Below, in pieces: positions 58,421-64,000 of a DNA stretch of 64,000 nt (position 1 is the first letter of the stretch; the number at the start of each line of letters is the position of its first letter). This DNA is from Macrocystis pyrifera (taxonomy: Eukaryota; Sar; Phaeophyceae; Laminariales; Laminariaceae). The stretch covers positions 10,848,528 to 10,912,527 of the forward strand of contig JASSKH010000020.1 of assembly GCA_031763025.1 (NCBI GenBank), in the 5' to 3' direction. Below the pieces are notes generated by a model, which saw only the letters and a list, made by a program, of their open reading frames with translations, searched no databases and was not told where the DNA came from. A program made the position numbers and the translations under genes.

Positions 58421-59232
58421 TTCCCTTTCTGATGTATCTACGTTCGCCTCTGCCCACGCGTTGACTTTCTTCTCGAATTCTGCGTCGAACGTTTAGTTGG
58501 CTGTGGGTGTTCCTAGCTTTCGGTAATGCTTTACTAGTATTTCCCTTTTCCCCTTCGAACTACTAACCAGTTTAGCGTTATGTGCTCTTAGAGTAGTTCT
58601 TCCCGTATCTGCCTTTCCTGCTTGTTTGTCCAGTGTCCCTTTTATCCCTGCCTACATCTGCTTCATCCCGCCCTCAAAGTATCCATTCGTTTTATTTACT
58701 ACGTCTTTCCATATCCCTTTTTTCTTCTATACCATATCTTCTACTTTCTTTCTAGCTATAGCATATTCCTCCCACCCTGTCGTAGTTTCACTCGGCCTAT
58801 ACCTTGTGTGCGCCTTTCTCCTTACTCTTATAGCCTCTTTCAAGTCCTCATCCAATATTTTACTGCTCTGTTGCATACTATCAACTTCTTCCCCATTACT
58901 TTACTTGGTATGGTCTTGACCAACTGCTCCCATCCTTCTATTATCCTAGCTCCTGCATCATCCCTCTCTGTATCGTTCGTTGTTGAACCTATTATTTCCA
59001 ACAGCTCAGAAAATTGCTCTGCATTTTTGGCCATCTCTTCTTGGAACTCTTTCTGTTTATCTTTTACTTCTAGTTTATCTATTCTACATCGGTGTAATTT
59101 ACTATTATACCTCGTCTATGTTTGGTAACTCTCGTCTGTTGACTCTGTGTTCATATTAGACAGTGATCCGTAGTTCCTGCGTCCGCTGCGAATACGTGTA
59201 GTTCCGTTTCTTTACCACTTTCATTTTCTACC

Positions 59233-59340
59233 ATTACGGGGGTCCATAGTTAATGGGACCAAATTTTGTTTGTAAAAACACTTGAATATAAAGATTTTTA
59301 TCTGTACCATAGGTCCTATTAACTGTGGACCCCTGAAATA
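59233..59340. mobile_element. MITE-like element A, copy 4, inside LINE 2
   Basis: 108 bp, with ends ATTACGGGGGTCCATAGTTA and the complement of TTAACTGTGGACCCCTGAAA. It interrupts the endonuclease region of LINE 2, so it moved after the LINE was in place. Confidence 0.75.
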
Positions 59341-59344
59341 CTTT

Positions 59345-59940
59345 AAAGTCAAGAATAGAGTTTTCTCCCTTTTGTATGCACTGTCTAGTCCACTCCGGTT
59401 CTGCCTTTTTTATTCTGTCGTTCAACGCTTTCATCTCGTTGTGCTTGAGGAACTTCAACATCTCTTCCCCATTCTTATTATTTGTTACTTCCTCATATTG
59501 TCCAGTGTTCTCATTCAGTTTGCTCGCCTTCCCAATTCTTGAATTAAAATCTCCCACTATTAATAGTACTACTTCTCCTTGCCTCTTATACTTTTGTACA
59601 TGTGCCGCTACTTCTCCGAACTTGCCCTGTATATATTTTATCGTATTCTTCGACTCTGGGGGCATATAGATGTTTCCTAAGAAGTAATATTTCGCTCGCC
59701 GCTCCCCTGGTATCTTAATCCATATGCTTTAGTCGAATTTAATTTTGATCACCTCTAGTATGTCACACAGGTTTTCTTTGACTAGAAACCCAACCCTAAC
59801 CCTAGCCCTGTTCTTGCTATTCTGTCCCTTCCTCGTTTTCCCTATCCATGCGTACTCTCCAACTATGCATCCTAGCTCCCCTCCCTCTTTCTCCCACAAC
59901 TCTTGAATTCCCACCATGTCTAGGTCGCGCTTACTGTTTG
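59345..59940 (-). pseudogene. LINE 2 AP-endonuclease domain
   Basis: The N-terminal part reads DLDMVGIQELWEKEGGELGC and RARVRVGFLVKENLCDILEV. The C-terminal part reads VVLLIVGDFNSRIGKASKLN, with the GDFN catalytic motif, and ends around ENSILDFKVF. This endonuclease nicks the target DNA for primed reverse transcription. The two parts are in different frames. The final SDH motif region is displaced by the MITE insertion. Confidence 0.8.
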
Positions 59941-60283
59941 TCGGGTGTTGTCGGGGGGGGGGGTACATATCCTCCGGCGGATTCGTGAAAATAAAGCTTG
60001 ATAAGCTCACCACACTTGCACGTTTAAAATTCGTGCCGTTAGTAAATTTATAAACCTTAGTTCCCATTGCAACATCACTATAGTCTGCTGTTGCCCCTGG
60101 GGCTAGGGCACGTTGACCCGACCTGACCCCCGAGAGGGGCAAGTGCGGTGGAGATGGCCACCCGGGAGAATCATCTCTTCCGAGTAGTGTGGGACTTGCG
60201 CGAGCTCACCCACTAACAAAAACCTAGGTTCTGAGGCCTTCCCGCCGGATTTGGTCCAGCTACGATCCGCCCTACCCATTCGG

Positions 60284-60345
60284 GCGTTGCCCATGGAGCG
60301 AGGCTATCCTTTGCTCACACACGGGGTTTGTCGGCGGGGCGGGGC
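60284..60345. repeat. Direct repeat at the 5' edge of LINE 2
   Basis: 'cccatggagcgaggctatcc' then 'ctcacacacggggtttgtcgg', matching 56270-56330 in the same orientation. Confidence 0.65.
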
Positions 60346-60539
60346 GCGTCAGGCGCCTGTGAACTTTGGTGATATTACAGGTCGGTTGCAGTGCTTGGAA
60401 AACAAGAACAATAGAATTATTGATGCGAGTAGACTTGGCCTCTTGGCCGAAACCATTTCGATTTTCGCTTTTGATTTTCGATTATTCTGTTTGGACACGC
60501 CCGCTTTCAACGCCGATAACGCACCAACCACCTAATCAT

Positions 60540-60930
60540 CATGTCGTACGCCGAGGCCCTCAGAAAGGCACAATGCGAGAGCGTTGATACGACCATCCGC
60601 AAACGACGCCTCCTCTTTGCGAGGGTCGTACAGCGGACGACCGATGAGCGGCCTACCCGTCGTGTGATATGAGCAGAACCTGGGACCAGGCCGATCAGAA
60701 AAAAAACTGGGTCCAATATGTCTAGGGTTTTCAAACCACGAGGGTCCACGGAAAAAGCTCCCCTTTAAGCTGTTTGGAGTTGGGACGGTGTTGTTATATG
60801 GCCGAAGGCAGCTTAGAAGAGCGGGAAGTTATGTGGTACCGGGGGATCGTCGAAGCGGCGGACTTTTTCATGGGGAGGTGGCGCAAACGAGGACGCCAAG
60901 AGCGGCGTCAAGGGGAGAGGGGCGGGGGGG
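60540..60930 (+). pseudogene. LINE 1 fragment, second copy
   Basis: MSYAEALRKAQCESVDTTIR and KRRLLFAR match LINE 1 [20 protein letters not shown] and KRRLFFAR at 32040-32130. The later WYRGIVEAADFFMGRWR matches WYGEILEAAERFMVRWH. It holds only the 3' end of the family and has stops and frameshifts. Confidence 0.8.
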
Positions 60931-61764
60931 GAACGAATGCAGAAACGAAATGATAGATCGGGTCGCTGCTACTACTATTGATACTTCAAGTACAGTAGGT
61001 ACCGGTTCGACCATTAATAGTATTATTATAGTCCCTAAATTTGGATAGCAGTTTTTTGCTCATTCCCATTGGAGTCCTTCAATGGGGAGGGGGCGCGACG
61101 GCGGCAGTACTGACACCGCTATAATATTGACGAGCAGAGTAGGAAGGAGACGGCGAAGGGTGTTTGGATATATAGGTTCCCGAATCGGTTTTCCGGCGCA
61201 CACGGGCACCCATTTCATACTATCACCGCCTGGAGTACGATCTTCGAAATTCTTTCTCCTCTTCTCTCTCGCTTATTGCTTTTTTTTCGCCTCGTCCCTG
61301 TTTTCAATCTCCTCCCCGCCGTACTTCCTCACCTTCGTGTTGCTTCGTCCGTGCAGCATCTATCTGCGGTCTTTCTTGAGTACATACGTATGTATGTATG
61401 CTTTCCTTCTGCCCCCAGCAGTTATTTTAATAGTAACAGTTTCTTCTGGTCTCCTACAATTAAGTATGCTTCGTTCAGAATTATTTTTTGTTTTGTTTCG
61501 CCTACTATTAATACTACAGCAGCTGTTGTTGTCTTTTTATTCTTATTTTCAGGTCTTCTGGTTTATGTTATTCTACAAAGATGTCAGAGACGTATATCAT
61601 ACGACCCAAAAAACGTGCGCTGTCAACGGTGAAAGGCCGACTAAAACCTACTATTAATAATCGTAGCCTGGTGTCGATCAAGGCATGTCTAGGCGAAGTT
61701 GCTTTCTGTGAAGGAGTGAACGTGATATTTCCTGACACCTTAAATGCTGTTGTTGTGTTATACT
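60931..61764. other. Unassigned
   Basis: No gene recognised. ACTATTAATA words at 61504 and 61650. A pyrimidine-rich stretch spans 61250-61380. Confidence 0.35.
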
Positions 61765-61800
61765 GCTGTGTGTTCTCGTACCCGGTTCGCTGGCGTTTCA
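61765..61800 (-). repeat. Single copy of the 5881-6003 repeat unit
   Basis: The minus strand reads AGGTGAAACGCCAGCGAACC then GGGTACGAGAAC, matching 'aagtgaaatgccaacgtacc' and 'gggtacgaga' of the tandem array at 5881-6003. Confidence 0.5.
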
Positions 61801-62414
61801 CCTGCTTTTATGTGAAATTGCGATTATTTTATATTTTTCGTCTTTTTCTTCTGTTAGAACTAGCTTTCAAGTATCTTTCTACGACAAGGAAGCAGGACGG
61901 ACACTGGCTGTACTTTTGATGAAGCTGTGGGTAGGCGGGACGATACCACCAAGTGTAAGGACAACACACAGGACTATGTCTCAGTATCCGTACTGCTCGT
62001 GGTGCTCGATCGCTCCGTGCATATTTATTCATCCAAAATCTGAGCACACCGATGCCGGGTGCATGCCAGAGACATACCCGTGGTATTAATAGAAGAAGAG
62101 TAGAGAGCCCAATAAAACAACACAGATAAAATATCGAATTTGTGCATGATCTGTTTTTTTTTAGCGATAGATCAAATATAGAATTGAGTATACAAGTGCC
62201 GTTTGCCACTTGACGGAGCCAAATTCTACATCTTAGATCAAATATCGAATTGATGGCTGATGGGCAACAGATACATAGATCCATATTTTGTATTTTGGTT
62301 CGAGCTCTGCCGGTACAATAAAATAAACGAGGGGATATCGATGGAAATGTTATTTTTAGACTTGGAAATAGAATCAAAAGCCGGGGAGTTTCCGTGCCAC
62401 AGCCCAGTGACTTT
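61801..62414. other. Unassigned
   Basis: No gene recognised. A long minus-strand frame covers this and adjacent DNA but is rejected (see rejected list). Confidence 0.3.
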
Positions 62415-62438
62415 CCCAGTGACTGTACAGTCACTGGG
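62415..62438. repeat. 24-bp perfect palindrome
   Basis: Half-site CCCAGTGACTGT followed directly by its complement, with another CCCAGTGACT 12 bases before it. It can form a hairpin with no loop spacer. Confidence 0.9.
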
Positions 62439-62519
62439 AATTTGTTTTTGAAGAAACCCCTAATAGGGCGGTGCACCAGCACCAGAGAGTATAGCGCGGC
62501 AGGAACGAGCAGACCTAAC

Positions 62520-62738
62520 ATGGCCAGAGACTTGGAGCCGATGCAACAAGAGCAGGAGAAGCAGGTGCCTAGCGCAGAGGTCGCCGTGGGGCCAGAAGGT
62601 GGAGACAACGATGGCGCCAATGATGCTCGACAGCTAACCTCGGAATTTGGAGTTGGGGTGAGATTGAACGCTAGAGGATGCAGATGGCCAGACAACACGA
62701 GCGCAAGCGAGATGCGGGCTTGGAGCGCGAGGTTATGG
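62520..62738 (+). CDS. Weak candidate first exon, unknown protein
   Basis: From ATG at 62520 the frame is open for 73 codons and ends exactly before a consensus donor, TATGG/GTAAGT. The product is acidic then basic (MARDLEPMQQEQEKQVPSAE start, SEMRAWSARLW end) and resembles no family known to me. No following exon was found in the remaining 1.2 kb. The donor and the codon-like composition are the only support. Confidence 0.22.
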
Positions 62739-63474
62739 GTAAGTCTTGCGATGGTTGTCGGTGCATCTTCTGTAGATCGGACACCTGGAAGAAGAAGGCC
62801 GCCCTCGATTTGTGTCTGCTTCACCCCTGTGCTTGTGGTTGCGATCGTGCTCCTCATCGCATCGTGGTTCTGCACTATGCACGTTTTTGACGCTTTTTTA
62901 TTGTTTTTTTTCGTCTTCGAAATGGGCTGAATTTCTACAGAGTACAAAGTGCCCAATCGATGTTGTCCTCTCATGAGCACAGCCGCGAGCAGACGTCAGA
63001 GTTGACGAGTGTTGTGCACCAGCGGAGAAATTGCACGTGCGTGTGCGTGCAAGGCAAGGTTCTTAGATCTGCGCATATTTTTTCATACCACCTGGCACAG
63101 ACAGGCTGGCACGCTGTTCACCCTGTCTGTTTCCATGAGGTACTTTCACCCCAACGCAGTGTGGTCTATCCCATTTGGCACCCTGCTCCCACTTATTACG
63201 TACCACTGCTGTTAATCGTAATACAGCAGTACTGCTTCAACTCCCTATATATATACTCAGCTACTGCTGTGGTGCAGAAATAGATACCAGGTATCAAGAT
63301 ATCAGCCCTCGGCAGGAGCCGCCGGAGGCCCACCTCACACCCTAGGACCAGTTTTGGTATCATGCCCTGCCATGTCTGCTGCGTGTGGGCCATACCATAC
63401 CTGGTGCATAACATCATAACAACTCCTACTTATATACCAAGTACAAGGTACGACCATGGGCGAGAGCCGCTGTA
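62739..63474. other. Unassigned
   Basis: No gene recognised. TACAGCAGTA at 63222 and TACCAGGTA at 63285. Confidence 0.3.
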
Positions 63475-63640
63475 ATACATGAAAACTATTACTATTACTA
63501 TTAATAGCTGCGAGTACTCGTACCAGGTATACTAATTTAAAAAATATATCAGACACTGCTGCTATACCGATACATGAAAACTCAACTTTATAGCTGCGAG
63601 TACTCGTACCGGGTATAATTTTTTCTTTATAACAGACACA
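63475..63640. repeat. Direct duplication, about 97-bp spacing
   Basis: 'tacatgaaaact', then 'tagctgcgagtactcgtacc' and 'acagacac' type sequence, occur at about 63475 and 63571. The first copy holds both ACTATTAATAG and TACCAGGTA; the second has neither. Confidence 0.7.
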
Positions 63641-63667
63641 AGTACGTACTATTTTTTATAAATTTTG

Positions 63668-63734
63668 AAATACGTCAGCTGTGAGTTCGACTGATTAAAT
63701 AGTTGATACTCAACTTTGCAAGCTGCGTAATACG
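63668..63734 (+). repeat. Dispersed repeat pair, copy 2
   Basis: Partner of 52729-52795. Confidence 0.6.
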
Positions 63735-64000
63735 CCTCGTCTATATTCCATTTTTACCTAATTTTACAATTATTGTGATAAACCGAGCGCGCGTATTCTA
63801 TATGTGATTCCTTTTATATTAATGTGTACGCACTATTAATATTAGTATGTACGTACTTGCACTTGTATTGAAGTTACGCGCAAACCTGAAGAGCCTTGCA
63901 CGTACGTATGTGCAATTCCTCCGCGTTTTCAGCAGTGCTATTAACTGTGCTGTGACCAGGGGGCGTTGGGTTGCATCTCTTCTCAGCGATGCGTGACGTG
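63735..64000. other. Unassigned end of window
   Basis: No gene recognised. ACTATTAATA at 63832. Confidence 0.3.

Larger units (their letters stand above)
56360..60200 (-). mobile_element. LINE 2: APE-type non-LTR retrotransposon
   Basis: A near full-length minus-strand LINE with endonuclease, RT and a Cys-rich C-terminal region, decayed by several frameshifts and stops. MITE A copy 4 (59233-59340) is inserted in it. It is a different family from LINE 1. Both edges carry a related direct repeat of about 60 bp. Confidence 0.85.

Noticed and set aside
61829-62980. 383-codon minus-strand frame as a host gene
   Set aside because: Composition is irregular, it crosses a palindrome and low-complexity DNA, and no family is recognised. 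Chance opening is more likely.

Overview
The window is eukaryotic nuclear DNA, most likely from a photosynthetic stramenopile of brown-alga type. This is inferred from a split host gene of the algal P-loop sulfotransferase-like family, a very long intron full of repeats, two LINE families, Ty3- and Ty1-type LTR elements, and a short TTAGGG-type interstitial telomeric tract. There are no operons, bacterial genes or CRISPR arrays. Almost everything recognisable is mobile or repetitive. The species call is an inference from style and remembered protein families, not from a search.

Layout. 1-6.9 kb is repeat-rich: a 120-bp minisatellite (1523-2160), a 129-bp duplication, three near-identical 552-bp units (3621-5276) and several smaller duplications. 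6945-15134 is a complete-length but broken Ty3/gypsy chromovirus-like element on the minus strand, with 275-277 bp LTRs and a TCAT target duplication. Its first reading frame carries a NADAR (YbiA-like) domain where Gag would normally lie. 15.1-23.9 kb is intergenic and holds MITE-like elements, a long-inverted-repeat element, tRNA-like SINE copies, the telomeric tract and a 210-bp duplication.

23918-36792 is one host gene on the minus strand. Exon 1 (36221-36792) and exon 2 (23918-24272) match in phase and together give about 308 residues. They flank an intron of about 11.9 kb that contains a 5'-truncated LINE in the opposite orientation and many small repeats. 37018-43691 is a young Ty1/copia element (278/276-bp LTRs differing by one 2-bp indel, GAATA target duplication) inserted about 220 bp upstream of that gene's first exon.

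43.7-56.3 kb is mostly unassigned, with minisatellites, a CT microsatellite and two more inverted-repeat elements. 56.36-60.2 kb is a second LINE (APE endonuclease, RT, Cys-rich tail) on the minus strand, itself hit by a MITE copy. A second fragment of the first LINE follows at 60540-60930. The rest to 64 kb is unassigned, with one weak candidate exon.

Main points of interest: (1) the NADAR domain inside an LTR element polyprotein; (2) three short words (TACCAGGTA, TACTGCTGTA, ACTATTAATA) spread over the non-element DNA far more often than chance, and sometimes clustered; (3) the 12-kb intron joining two recognisable exons; (4) several apparently unnamed short inverted-repeat families. Positions were read by eye, so boundaries of diverged repeats are approximate.
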